Positions 1-8,508 are shown, counted from the first letter of the stretch. The stretch is 64,000 nt of DNA from Olivibacter jilunii (GCF_900607235.1 NZ_LR027860.1:71901-135900), one strand, 5' to 3'. Made by a program: numbers and translations. The notes: generated by a model from the letters alone, not told the origin.

Positions 1-114
1 TTACCGGCATCGGAAGCGCTTCGTATGGTTGAAAATGGTGAAATTTGGGTTACGGATTCAATGAATTTAATATTAATGGCAGCAAGAAAATATCCGGCTA
101 TTTTTAATGTCTAA
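1..114 (+). CDS. C-terminal fragment of an unidentified protein
   Basis: An open frame enters the window at base 1 and ends in TAA at 112-114, giving the last 37 residues of a protein (ending ...YPAIFNV). The fragment has a helical look (residues EALRMVENGEIW, then MNLILMAARKY). The layout resembles the C-terminal helices of some NUDIX hydrolases, but too little is present to name the family. The gene ends 18 bases before the convergent TetR gene. Confidence 0.6.
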   Translation, partial: LPASEALRMVENGEIWVTDSMNLILMAARKYPAIFNV

Positions 115-131
115 GAATCCTTTGCTTACGA

Positions 132-788
132 CTAGGTCATTTGTTGATTAGCTATATCTCCATCTAAACCGTTAATAGCGGTTTTTATTAAATATATTAA
201 AAACTGTCTCAAATTTATTTTGAACTCTTTCTGCAAACACATAACACCGAAACAAGAAGCATGTCCACCTATTCTGTATTGAAACGCCATATACGTAATA
301 CCACCTAAAATAATCGGGAATAGAAACTCGAGGAGAAACGGCTTTCCCGTTGAGTCAGTTAATTCGGATGTTTTCATCATCTTCAACATGCGTCGTTCAC
401 GAGCCGATACCATTTTCGCGATCGCAGCATCTGTTCCCATAAATTCGGCAACTGCGAATTCTCGGTATAGGGGATCTCTCATAAGTGCATCAAAATGTTG
501 AACGATAAGGTGCGCTAAGAGTTCAAATCGCATAGCTTCCTCCTGTCTCGCCGCTAAAGCGACTATTTGGGGTAAGTTCGCAATAAGGTAGTCGTGTCGG
601 CTGTACAGTTCTTTTTTTACACCATCTAAACTACCGAAATGATTATAGATCGTCCACCGGGTGAATTTGGATCTATCGGCGAGACGACTTATTTTTAGTG
701 CTTGAAGACCTTTTTCTCGTATGATATTGGCAGCTGCCTCTAAAATAATAGCTCTTGTGCGCTGTGCGTTTTTTTTCTCTATCTCCAT
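132..788 (-). CDS. TetR/AcrR family transcriptional regulator
   Basis: The protein is 218 aa when started at the ATG read from 788-786, which gives the usual short basic lead (MEIEKKNAQRTRAII) before the TetR_N helix-turn-helix at about residues 10-57. The recognition region reads KISRLADRSKFTRWTIYNHFGS, with the typical YNHF signature. A longer frame reaches 905, but its extra 39 residues do not look like the family. The C-terminal 150 residues are a helical ligand-binding domain of no recognisable subclass. Members dimerise and repress until a small ligand binds. Its target is not evident: the upstream side faces an 840-base gap and the downstream side a truncated gene on the other strand. 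The family call is firm; the ligand is unknown. Confidence 0.85.
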   Translation of the reverse strand: MEIEKKNAQRTRAIILEAAANIIREKGLQALKISRLADRSKFTRWTIYNHFGSLDGVKKELYSRHDYLIANLPQIVALAARQEEAMRFELLAHLIVQHFDALMRDPLYREFAVAEFMGTDAAIAKMVSARERRMLKMMKTSELTDSTGKPFLLEFLFPIILGGITYMAFQYRIGGHASCFGVMCLQKEFKINLRQFLIYLIKTAINGLDGDIANQQMT

Positions 789-1630
789 CGTAACCCTATC
801 TATAGGTGTATACGAAATTGCATGGTTTGCCTTGCAATTAACAGTTAACTTTACGAACAGTGCTATAGCATCTATCAATTCGTTTTCTTGGTCTACTTTT
901 CGCATGCTGAGCCATGCGAGCTTATACTTCGATTTAGTTAATTTGTCTTAGGTTTGGCCTCATATCACGTCGAATGGTATCCAGTCTACAGACTGACTTT
1001 CTCAAACGGCTACCAGACGTTGCTGATGTAATGTTGTTTCTCTTCGGAAAGTTTGCCGTATTCACTACGGGTAGACATAGTTTGAAGCGAGAGCATAACA
1101 CTTTCTTAGCCAATTTTCAATAAACAGCATAGTACTGGAATACCTTCGATCATGTTCCAAATTGACAATAATATATTGTTCAATATGAAATATCCTTGAG
1201 CAAATGTAAGTATTATAATCACTCTGAACGAGCCTCCACCAGATGCAGATCACTTTCATTAAATTATTGCTACACTTTTCTGATTTTGTTGATAAAATCA
1301 TTTATTACAACAGATAATCAATAACTTACAAAAAATACCTCGGTTATATCCTAAAAGAACGGGTGACAATTGCGCACATCAAGCACTAAAGAAGCCGAAT
1401 TATCTATTCTACACTAAATTGAATTTGTGGTTGACTGATGATTTATTAAATACCTAATATAAGTCGTCACGAGCAACAGATTTCTTCATACCAACTTGGT
1501 AGCAAAAATTCTTGGCAAAACGATGTTGAGCGTATATGCAAGTTGGTATAAGAAGATAGGCGGTTGATTAAATAAACATGCCTATCAAATTCATTCCCCT
1601 CAAATTAGCCTAGGATAAATTATAAACAAC
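789..1630. other. Long intergenic stretch upstream of the peptide-LanB operon
   Basis: About 840 bases without a convincing gene. Short frames at 974-1123 (+) and 1065-1301 (-) resemble no family and have odd composition. The stretch must contain the promoters of the TetR gene and of the peptide-LanB operon. The one clear structure is the inverted repeat at 1488-1549. No transposon ends or rRNA/tRNA sequence were seen. Confidence 0.5.
1488..1549. repeat. Inverted repeat upstream of the peptide-LanB operon
   Basis: ATACCAACTTG at 1488-1498 is repeated as its exact reverse complement CAAGTTGGTAT at 1539-1549, with 40 bases between. The left arm also lies in a 13-base palindrome, TACCAA-C-TTGGTA (1489-1501). 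The right arm ends 81 bases before the ATG of the 51-codon peptide gene. No U-tract follows, so a terminator is unlikely. A paired operator for a dimeric regulator, perhaps the nearby LytTR protein, is an inference from position. Confidence 0.5.
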
Positions 1631-1786
1631 ATGGAAAAGTTTAACAAAAGTCTTTTAGAAAGTTATTTAAGAATCGAAGCAGAGTGTATCTGCACTATAG
1701 ACGCACCGCGCGAAAGTAACCAGCATCTTCGAGATGGTGACGAAACAGTGAGCAGCATGACCTTTACCACATCGAATTTCATTTAA
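1631..1786 (+). CDS. 51-aa peptide, candidate RiPP precursor or leader peptide of the LanB operon
   Basis: An ATG at 1631 opens a 51-codon frame ending in TAA at 1784-1786, 26 bases before the response regulator gene and in the same direction. The N-terminal half (MEKFNKSLLESYLRI) could form an amphipathic leader helix. Two cysteines lie close together in ECIC (residues 19 and 21). The C-terminal third is rich in Ser and Thr (TVSSMTFTTSNF). LanB enzymes dehydrate Ser/Thr of a ribosomal peptide, so a small Ser/Thr-rich product beside lanB is a natural substrate candidate. Against a classical lanthipeptide, the cysteines precede the Ser/Thr cluster and there is no double-glycine cleavage site. 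The frame is seen; its role is inferred. It could also be a regulatory leader. Confidence 0.45.
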   Translation: MEKFNKSLLESYLRIEAECICTIDAPRESNQHLRDGDETVSSMTFTTSNFI

Positions 1787-1812
1787 TACTCACCTTGCTA
1801 AAATAAAGGAAT

Positions 1813-2199
1813 ATGCGATGCTTGATATGCGCTATCGTGGAGGATGAGCCGCTCGCTGTACAAATGCTCAAGGGCTATATCAGTAAACGGTCCGATTTAA
1901 CGTTGGTAGCTACGATTGATAATGTGTACGATTTTCATGTGATTATAAAAAGAATTACGCCGGATATCATCTTCCTTGATTTCAAAACACCTGGTTTTGA
2001 TGGCGATGTTGACAAAATACTGGATCAAATCTCACCTAATTCAATTGTTATCAACACATCTGCTTCACCCCTATCCCACTTCAGAAATAAAGAAGAAATA
2101 GAAAACAATAATAAGGTTTATGAATTATTGAAGCCCTTTTCGCTTGAAAAATTCAATGAATGCATTGACTTTTTGTTAGGAATAGGACACTTCCAGTAG
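1813..2199 (+). CDS. Receiver-only response regulator (LytTR-type receiver without output domain)
   Basis: This 128-aa protein is a single response-regulator receiver domain. The acidic pocket (VEDEP, residues 9-13), the phosphoacceptor Asp56 in IIFLDFKTPG, a Thr/Ser pair near residues 82-83 and Lys107 in LLKPFS are all present, so phosphorylation is plausible. The end (KPFSLEKF) matches receivers that normally continue into a LytTR DNA-binding domain, but the frame stops 20 residues later. It sits between the small peptide gene and lanB (13-base gap to the latter) and is probably co-transcribed with both. It may act as a phosphate sink or protein-protein switch for the LytS-type kinase at 5967-7094, or be a truncated LytTR regulator. 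Confidence 0.8.
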   Translation: MRCLICAIVEDEPLAVQMLKGYISKRSDLTLVATIDNVYDFHVIIKRITPDIIFLDFKTPGFDGDVDKILDQISPNSIVINTSASPLSHFRNKEEIENNNKVYELLKPFSLEKFNECIDFLLGIGHFQ

Positions 2200-2211
2200 A
2201 CTCTGCATGCG

Positions 2212-5200
2212 ATGTTAAGTAATATTGAACATTTAGGTTTCTTTTTATTAAGATTGCCAAGTTTACCATTGCAGGAAATTCAAAGGATCAATGCCGATAA
2301 TACGGCCAGCCTAGCCGAAAACCTACATGATTTGCTCAGTCGTAATCCGGAAGTATTGGAAGCTATTTCATTTGCCAGCAAAGATCTCTATCATACCTAT
2401 CTTAGCTGGTTAGAGAATGGATATATGCCAGATCTAAAGCTACTGGTTACTCTGTATAAATATGTCTCTCGCATGGCTTCTCGCGCTACTCCCTTTGGTA
2501 GTTTTGCCGGTGTCTGCATGGGGCATATCAATGATAATACGAGTACATTAACGCTTACAGGGCACGCAACTATCTATGCTCGTGTGAGTCTAGATCACTT
2601 GATGCGTCAACTTCATCAGCTACAACAAAGTCAGGATTGGCTAAACGACATTGTATTCTACACGAATAATAGTATTTACGCAGTAGGCGGTTATTTCAGG
2701 TATATACGTTTTGAAACCGTAAAAGACAAAAGGACTTTTTTTCAGGTTAAACTTAAGATAAACCCTTTATTGAAATTGCTTTATGATTATGCCAGGGAAG
2801 GGAGAACTTTCAGTGAACTCATAACCTTTCTTATGGACTTTGATATTGAGAGAAACGAGATAACAGCCTATCTATCTAAGCTCTTAGATAATCAATTTCT
2901 AATATCGGAATTAGAGCCCACGATTTTGGAAGACCAAGATATTCACAAGCTTACTCATAAGTTAAAGGGAACGGATGCCGCAGTTGTAGAGATGCGAGAC
3001 CTATTAACTTTGTCATCTTGCTCCAACAGAATAGCTACCTTAGATGAATTCCCATTCAACGTTGTGCTACCACAGGTTGATAAAAAATTCATCGCAAAGG
3101 AGGTCAACCTGAAACAATCTGTAATACAGCTAATAGCTAGAGAATTGTGTGAGCTACATCCGTTGTTTACATCATTAATACCACAAGAACTGCAGGTTTT
3201 TATTCAAAAATTTAAAAGGCGATACGAGATGATGGAGGTACCACTGCTGGAAGTACTTGATGGGGATTTGGGTATCGGCTATGGAAACCTCGATAATCAA
3301 TATAAAAGCGAACATCCTTTAATTAACAACCTGGATATAAGCGAGGGTAAGAAACAGCTCACATCGACGCTTGAAGAACAAGTGATGACTAATGCGTTGT
3401 TTTCCGGTTCACGGCATATAGATCTGGAAACAATTTATCCTCTTTTGGAAAAGAGACAGGAGAACAGTGCTGTTGCGCCGACCTGCTACGCCATTGGCAA
3501 TCTTTTGACAAAAAAAGTAGAGGATTTGGATAACGGCAATTTTCAATTTCACCTAGCCGCATGTAGTGGATCGTCAGCAGTAAATTTGATGTCGCGCTTT
3601 GCTTATATGGACGAGGCGCTGAAGAATAACCTTCGAAGCTGCGCTATTTATGAAGAACAATGCTTTGATAATGTGATTCTGGCAGATATCAAACATATAC
3701 CGGAGAATAAAATAGGTAACATCTTGCGGCGGCCGAAGCTGTACAGTTATGAAATACCCGTATTGGGACTTACTTGTACAAAAAATAAAAAACAAATCCC
3801 TCTTTCGGACCTTACAGTAACTGTGAGAAACAACCAGGTTATTTTGTTCTCCAAAAAACTAGACAAAAGGGTTATTCCAAGGTTGAGTTGCGCTCACAAT
3901 TTTAGACAAGGAATCTCCGTTTATCGATTTTTATGCGATTTGCAATATCAAGACACCCCTTTTTCCATCTATTGGAACTGGGACAAATATAAAAGGGCTC
4001 CGTTCTTACCTAGAATCAGCTATAAACATCTTATCTTATCTCGCGCGCGCTGGTATATAAAGCAAAGGCGCCAGTTCGATATAAATTGGTTTAGGCAGCT
4101 GCAAAAGGATCTACGATTACCGAACGAAATATTGATCGCTGAAGGCGACAATGAATTATACATTGACATCAGAACCAGTTGGGGAATGCAGTTATTGAAA
4201 GACAAACTGGCGTTGGGGGATGTAATATTATATGAGTCTTTAGTGCACCATAGCACTATTATTAAGGATACAAACGGTAATGCTTTTGTTAACGAAATTA
4301 TCATTCCTTTCAAATCGATTGTAAAAAAGTGCGCGTTCATCGAAATGACCCCGTTGAAGAACAAGGAAGTGAAACGGAGTTTCTTGCCTGGAAGCGAATG
4401 GATTTATATAAAGCTTTATTGTCCACAGAAAACTGCGGATGAAATATTGGCTGAAGATATCATGAACTTAGTTAGACAGCTTAAAGAATGGCAACTCATC
4501 GATAAGTGTTTCTTTACGCGCTATCATGACCCCGAATTCCATATCCGTTTGCGCCTACACGCACCCAATAACAGTAAAAAGGCTTATAATAAACTACGAG
4601 AAATTTTACGCTTCACTATGGAACATTTGGCCTCTCAAAACAAAATTTGGACAGTTCAATACGATACATATGTGAGAGAACTTGAACGTTATGGCGTTGA
4701 TAATATCGAGCATTGCGAATCGATATTCTCAATTGATTCAGCGGTTGTTTTGGATTTTTTGGCAACGCTGCCCAAGGACGACGTAAATGTGCGATGGCTT
4801 TTTGGATTAAAGGCCGTTGATCAACTATTTAACGCTTTCGGAATAAATCTATCAGAACGTTTCGAATTAACTGAAGAATGGAGTTTAGCGCTGGCCAGAG
4901 AATTTAAAATTGATAAGGTAAAGCAAAAAAAGATGAATCTAAATTACCGAAATCATGCCGCTTCCATTGATGCTCTGCTTTGGCATCAAGAGCCTTCCCG
5001 GATTTTCGCGAAAGATCTTCTTGAAAAGCGATTCCAAGGTATTACCCATATATTACAAAAATGGAAGCCAAATAAGATTGAGGTAAATAAGCTAATTGGA
5101 AGCATCTGCCATATGTTTTTTAACCGACTTTTCTTTTCGGATCAGCGAGCCAACGAAATGGTCCTATATAGCTTTTTGGCTAAAAATTACCGATCAAGGA

Positions 5201-5268
5201 TAGCTCGATCGAAGAATGAAAGCGCTACCACCTTTGCAATTACGACAGGAGAACTATGTCCAAGTTAG
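2212..5268 (+). CDS. Lantibiotic dehydratase (LanB), full length
   Basis: At 1018 aa this has the length of a complete class I LanB. The N-terminal dehydratase part carries the diagnostic SRMASRATPFGSFAG (about residues 86-100). The C-terminal part from about residue 727 (GSEWIYIKLYCP, then FFTRYHDPEFHIRLRLH) is the SpaB_C / thiopeptide-type domain that eliminates glutamate. In the family, Ser/Thr of a precursor peptide are glutamylated from Glu-tRNA and then turned into dehydroamino acids. It is the third gene of a compact operon after the 51-aa peptide and the receiver protein. No LanC cyclase, ABC exporter or protease is nearby, so either ring formation uses distant genes or the product is a dehydrated or otherwise modified peptide. 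The last four bases overlap the convergent LytTR gene. Confidence 0.88.
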   Translation: MLSNIEHLGFFLLRLPSLPLQEIQRINADNTASLAENLHDLLSRNPEVLEAISFASKDLYHTYLSWLENGYMPDLKLLVTLYKYVSRMASRATPFGSFAGVCMGHINDNTSTLTLTGHATIYARVSLDHLMRQLHQLQQSQDWLNDIVFYTNNSIYAVGGYFRYIRFETVKDKRTFFQVKLKINPLLKLLYDYAREGRTFSELITFLMDFDIERNEITAYLSKLLDNQFLISELEPTILEDQDIHKLTHKLKGTDAAVVEMRDLLTLSSCSNRIATLDEFPFNVVLPQVDKKFIAKEVNLKQSVIQLIARELCELHPLFTSLIPQELQVFIQKFKRRYEMMEVPLLEVLDGDLGIGYGNLDNQYKSEHPLINNLDISEGKKQLTSTLEEQVMTNALFSGSRHIDLETIYPLLEKRQENSAVAPTCYAIGNLLTKKVEDLDNGNFQFHLAACSGSSAVNLMSRFAYMDEALKNNLRSCAIYEEQCFDNVILADIKHIPENKIGNILRRPKLYSYEIPVLGLTCTKNKKQIPLSDLTVTVRNNQVILFSKKLDKRVIPRLSCAHNFRQGISVYRFLCDLQYQDTPFSIYWNWDKYKRAPFLPRISYKHLILSRARWYIKQRRQFDINWFRQLQKDLRLPNEILIAEGDNELYIDIRTSWGMQLLKDKLALGDVILYESLVHHSTIIKDTNGNAFVNEIIIPFKSIVKKCAFIEMTPLKNKEVKRSFLPGSEWIYIKLYCPQKTADEILAEDIMNLVRQLKEWQLIDKCFFTRYHDPEFHIRLRLHAPNNSKKAYNKLREILRFTMEHLASQNKIWTVQYDTYVRELERYGVDNIEHCESIFSIDSAVVLDFLATLPKDDVNVRWLFGLKAVDQLFNAFGINLSERFELTEEWSLALAREFKIDKVKQKKMNLNYRNHAASIDALLWHQEPSRIFAKDLLEKRFQGITHILQKWKPNKIEVNKLIGSICHMFFNRLFFSDQRANEMVLYSFLAKNYRSRIARSKNESATTFAITTGELCPS

Positions 5269-5963
5269 TGATTCACTAATTTTTTATAAACCTCATCCCG
5301 ATAGGTAACACCTATTGGGATATCTTTTATACTCCCTCTCATAATGATCTTGTCCGGATCGACTGCTCGCACAAAGTTTTTATTGATAATATAGGACTTA
5401 TGGGTCCTCAGAAACACATCCTGTGGTAGGTCGTTGGTGATTTTTTTTAATGAGTAAATGATCAGGAACTCCCGTTCAGTTGTGGATATTCTGATATATT
5501 CCCGGTCGCCCTCTACGTATTGTATTTCGTGATAGGGAACCAGATAGTTCCTATAATTGTCTTTAATAGCAAACGTACCAGTCTGCACTTTTTCTACTAC
5601 ATCATTTCGAGTAAGATGGCTCTGTGCTCGCGATAAGGCCTTGAATAACCTTTCAAATGAATAAGGCTTCAGTATATAATCGAATACTTCCAATTCAAAG
5701 CTTTCCAATGCATAGTCTGCTCGTCCTGTAATAAATATGAAAAGCGGTCTTTTAGATAGCGATTTCAGGAAATCAACCCCATTAATACCAGGCATATTAA
5801 TGTCTGAAATGACCACATCGATGTTGTTTTTGCTTAAAAAAACGATTGCATCCATCGCCGTTTCGAAACTAGCTTCCAAACTTACAAAGGGGATCTGAGT
5901 GATATGTTCACTTATGCCTTTTCTCGCCAACGGTTCATCTTCAATTATTATACATCGTAGCAT
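5265..5963 (-). CDS. LytTR-family response regulator
   Basis: A 232-aa protein with a receiver domain at 1-115 (acidic pocket EDE at 8-10, Asp54 in VVISDINMPG, Thr79, Lys99) and a C-terminal LytTR DNA-binding domain from about residue 130 (IQYVEGDREYIRI, then FLRTHKSYIINKNFV). It pairs with the LytS-type kinase immediately upstream (3 bases apart). It runs tail-to-tail with lanB, overlapping it by four bases. LytTR regulators bind short repeats upstream of their targets, so the inverted repeat at 1488-1549 is a candidate site by inference. The family call is firm; the target is unproven. Confidence 0.92.
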   Translation of the reverse strand: MLRCIIIEDEPLARKGISEHITQIPFVSLEASFETAMDAIVFLSKNNIDVVISDINMPGINGVDFLKSLSKRPLFIFITGRADYALESFELEVFDYILKPYSFERLFKALSRAQSHLTRNDVVEKVQTGTFAIKDNYRNYLVPYHEIQYVEGDREYIRISTTEREFLIIYSLKKITNDLPQDVFLRTHKSYIINKNFVRAVDPDKIIMRGSIKDIPIGVTYRDEVYKKLVNH

Positions 5964-5966
5964 ATT

Positions 5967-7094
5967 TCAATTAGATTTCAGATTAATTTTCAAATGTACT
6001 GAATATACGTTTTTTTGTACCCCATAGGACAAATAATACTTGTCCTTATAATGTAAGTCCAATCTTCGGAGAATATTGGACATACCCACCCCTCCTACGG
6101 ATTGACTATCATTTGGTTTAGCGATGTGTTGGGTAGATTCTACTTCGTTCTCTACCTGCAAAAATATCCAATCGTCGTTTACGTCAATGTTAATGTAAAC
6201 GAAATTATTGTTAGGGCTTTTATCCGGTCCGTGCTTGAAAGCATTTTCCACAAATGGTATAAGCATCAATGGACTGATTTTATAAGGCTCTTTTATATCC
6301 GTAATATACGCTTCGATCTGCACGCGTTCACCGTATCTAATATGCATAAGCGCTATAAAATCTTTAAGGAATTCGAGTTCCTTTCGTAAGGGAATAAAAT
6401 GATTTTGGGATTCGTATAGCGTATAGCGCATTAACGTCGAAAGACGCAGAACCATATCTCGGCCTTTATCATAATCCGTATCGAGTAGTTGATAGATATT
6501 GTTTAGGGTATTAAATAAAAAGTGTGGGTTTACCTGCGACTTGAGAAAATTAAGCTCAAGCTCGAGGTTGTCGCGCTCTAGCCTTGTTTTAGTAAGTACT
6601 TGTTCTAACATGATTTTCACGAATTTCGGCCCAACGGGGAGTGAAATAAGAAAGATAAAATCAAGCACAAAAATGTAAACATTCTTCACTATACTTAAAG
6701 GTCCATCTGTCAGTACAAGCTCAAGATACTTACCGAATCTCGGTCCATAGTTTTTGAATGTAGCCTGAAAGATAAAACATGCAGCGTAAGTTGTTAAGGC
6801 CCAAATTACATACAAGACTGCTATCCATAACAGCACAAAAGGGATACCACGTGGATTGGAGAAAACAGACACAACTTTTCGAGAAGATAGTGAATAAAAA
6901 GCAATCATCACCACTAATAACTCTTTTATTACAAATATCCATACGTGCTCGGCGTTACCGATCAATCTATAGTAGTTAAAATAATAAACTACAGCGATTA
7001 ATAGCCAAAAGAGACTATGATAAGCTAAACGTAAACCCAGCCGCGAAAATACTGAGTCACTTGACGTTGGAATACGTAGCTCACTAACATTCAT
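5967..7094 (-). CDS. LytS/YpdA-type sensor histidine kinase
   Basis: A 375-aa kinase of the His_kinase family. The N-terminal 160 residues hold about four hydrophobic segments (LFWLLIAVVYYF, LLVVMIAFYSL, FVLLWIAVLYVIW, IFVLDFIFLISLP). A short linker leads to the phosphoacceptor box with His in QVNPHFLFNTLNN (near residue 192), and then to an ATPase domain with the N-box VENAFKHG and the glycine box VGGVGMSN. It is the first gene of a two-gene operon with the LytTR regulator. The stimulus is unknown; having no large extracytoplasmic domain fits membrane or intramembrane sensing. The convergent placement against the LanB operon suggests, but does not prove, that it senses the peptide or controls its synthesis. 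Confidence 0.9.
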   Translation of the reverse strand: MNVSELRIPTSSDSVFSRLGLRLAYHSLFWLLIAVVYYFNYYRLIGNAEHVWIFVIKELLVVMIAFYSLSSRKVVSVFSNPRGIPFVLLWIAVLYVIWALTTYAACFIFQATFKNYGPRFGKYLELVLTDGPLSIVKNVYIFVLDFIFLISLPVGPKFVKIMLEQVLTKTRLERDNLELELNFLKSQVNPHFLFNTLNNIYQLLDTDYDKGRDMVLRLSTLMRYTLYESQNHFIPLRKELEFLKDFIALMHIRYGERVQIEAYITDIKEPYKISPLMLIPFVENAFKHGPDKSPNNNFVYINIDVNDDWIFLQVENEVESTQHIAKPNDSQSVGGVGMSNILRRLDLHYKDKYYLSYGVQKNVYSVHLKINLKSN

Positions 7095-7289
7095 CTTATT
7101 GACAGGTTAAGTGCCATAAAAATAGGCTTTATTTCCAAAATGCGTTATATCGGAATGCTTAAAAATAAAATAGTTTAGCAAATAGTTCCCCATTCTTGAA
7201 CAACTATTTTTAGACCATTCTAATACGGTTTGGTTATTTTAGCGAAACTCTCGACAAGAGGGCATACTTTACAGCACAGTTTAATAAAG

Positions 7290-7311
7290 GCCGCTTGAGA
7301 AAGCGGCTTTT
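7290..7311 (+). terminator. Intrinsic terminator with no assigned gene
   Basis: GCCGCTT (7290-7296), loop GAGA, AAGCGGC (7301-7307) and then TTTT form a clean hairpin plus U-tract on the + strand. No + strand gene ends before it; the neighbouring genes are on the minus strand. It may end a short untranslated RNA starting in 7100-7290, for which no convincing promoter was found. Confidence 0.6.
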
Positions 7312-7418
7312 ATTATGATGTAAAATCGCTCCCTTAACTTATCGTTCCATCTATCAGATCGATATAACGTACATGGGGGATGCTGTCCACCATAAGATAA
7401 GTATGATTATTAAATCGT

Positions 7419-7682
7419 TTAGACATTTTTTTTACGTAAAAACATCCAGAGTACGTATAGCAAAAAGCAGACGAGCCCTAGCATCATATCAATAAACAGA
7501 TTGGTAGGGATTAAACCTACAGATGTATCTGTACCATGAGAAGATACAAAACGCTGCACTTCGAGGTAAGAGAAGGGCTGTCCAAACTGCAAACCTCCAT
7601 GCTGCAACCAAAGGGAAAAGTTAGGTCCCAACAGTAAAACAATGATTAGACAGATCAATATATAGGATATTCTATTTCTCAT
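7419..7682 (-). CDS. Small membrane protein of unknown function
   Basis: The frame is 87 aa when started at the ATG read from 7682-7680 (MRNRISYILICL); a longer version reaches 7745. It has two hydrophobic helices, near the N-terminus (ISYILICLIIVLLLGP) and near the C-terminus (LFIDMMLGLVCFLLYVLW), followed by the basic end RKKNV. The 30-residue stretch between them would lie outside the cytoplasm. No family was recognised. It stands alone between two non-coding stretches. It is likely a real gene because of its two plausible membrane spans and positive tail. Confidence 0.5.
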   Translation of the reverse strand: MRNRISYILICLIIVLLLGPNFSLWLQHGGLQFGQPFSYLEVQRFVSSHGTDTSVGLIPTNLFIDMMLGLVCFLLYVLWMFLRKKNV

Positions 7683-8031
7683 GTTTTGATTTAGAAAGCA
7701 GATGGCATCTAACCATAAACTTTGTAATGCAGTTATGACGATCACTTTTCAATCGGAGATGGCCTCTGTTGATGATACGACTTTGTTTCTGTTTTATTTA
7801 TAGCAAAAATAAGGAACCACTAATTTCAGGGAAAGAAATTTACACATAAACAGCCCTACCTTACACGAAAATCTGTGTCAGCTACATAACAACCCCACAT
7901 GGAAAGCGTATCTCAATGAAGTGAATAAAATGTCATTCACCCTGACAGCTTGTCTGCTAAAGTCCTATATAATGTGTATTCAGCTTTCGGCATAAGATTT
8001 GATAGTAGAAGGACAGGTTTAGGTTGATTAG

Positions 8032-8063
8032 AAAAGTCCGGCGATCCCAAAAGCCGGGCTTTT
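8032..8063. terminator. Terminator-like hairpin with no assigned gene
   Basis: AAAAGTCCGGC (8032-8042) pairs with GCCGGGCTTTT (8053-8063) with one G-U pair and a 10-base loop. U-rich sequence follows on the + strand (CGCTTTTATT). The A-run on the other side makes it potentially bidirectional. No gene ends here on the + strand; on the minus strand nothing recognised ends within 500 bases. The 900-base gap 7746-8644 otherwise contains the repeat at 8229-8299 and the hairpin at 8484-8508. Confidence 0.6.
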
Positions 8064-8228
8064 CGCTTTTATTAAACTTAGTTTGTGTCAATTACTCAGA
8101 AGCATACGCCCATACGCAGGTTTATATAGCTGTAGCTTATCCATAAACCGTATTCCCTAAAATCTCAAGATAGGCTTTTCTCTTCCGCAACCTTTTTGCT
8201 TGATCCGAAAAACCATGTATCGAAAAAA

Positions 8229-8299
8229 GAAAAGCCTTCAACCGGGGAGATTGAAGGCCTTTACTAACCAATTATAAACCTAAATTATGATGACACAAA
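8229..8299 (+). repeat. Dispersed hairpin element, copy 1
   Basis: The hairpin GCCTTCAA (8234-8241) / TTGAAGGC (8251-8258) encloses a conserved GGGGA. It is followed by 27 bases (TAACCAATTATAAACC, then TAAATTATGAT) identical to those at 36490-36516. The two copies are about 90 percent identical over 70 bases and lie in intergenic DNA in the same orientation. Copy 1 has no gene downstream on its strand. The trailing ATG opens only a 7-codon frame (MMTQISH). It may be a leader, attenuator or small-RNA family. Confidence 0.65.
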
Positions 8300-8483
8300 T
8301 ATCGCATTAAAGAGACAATGTTGCAAAATGATTAACATATTTTAACAAAGCTGGCAGTAAACGCCCACTTCTGCAACATCAACTATCATACGCGCAAAAA
8401 TTCGATTACTCTTTTACGGTTATAGCGGATCCGTTTAATAAACCACTGACAAACAGGTTGCTTGTAAACCATTCAAAAGAAAA

Positions 8484-8508
8484 CCTTGCGGTCATCGCGA
8501 CGGCAAGG
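8484..8508 (-). terminator. Probable terminator of the cold-shock-domain gene
   Basis: CCTTGC (8484-8489) pairs with GCAAGG (8503-8508). Read on the minus strand, the hairpin is followed by TTTTCTTTT. It lies about 140 bases beyond the stop of the minus-strand gene at 8645-9085 and would end its transcript. Confidence 0.45.

Noticed and set aside
974..1123. 49-codon + strand frame in the gap before the LanB operon
   Set aside because: It resembles no family, has no clear start context and conflicts with a minus-strand frame of equal quality.
1065..1301. 78-codon minus-strand frame in the same gap
   Set aside because: Rich in Cys, Trp and Tyr in a pattern typical of random AT-rich translation, with no recognisable motif.
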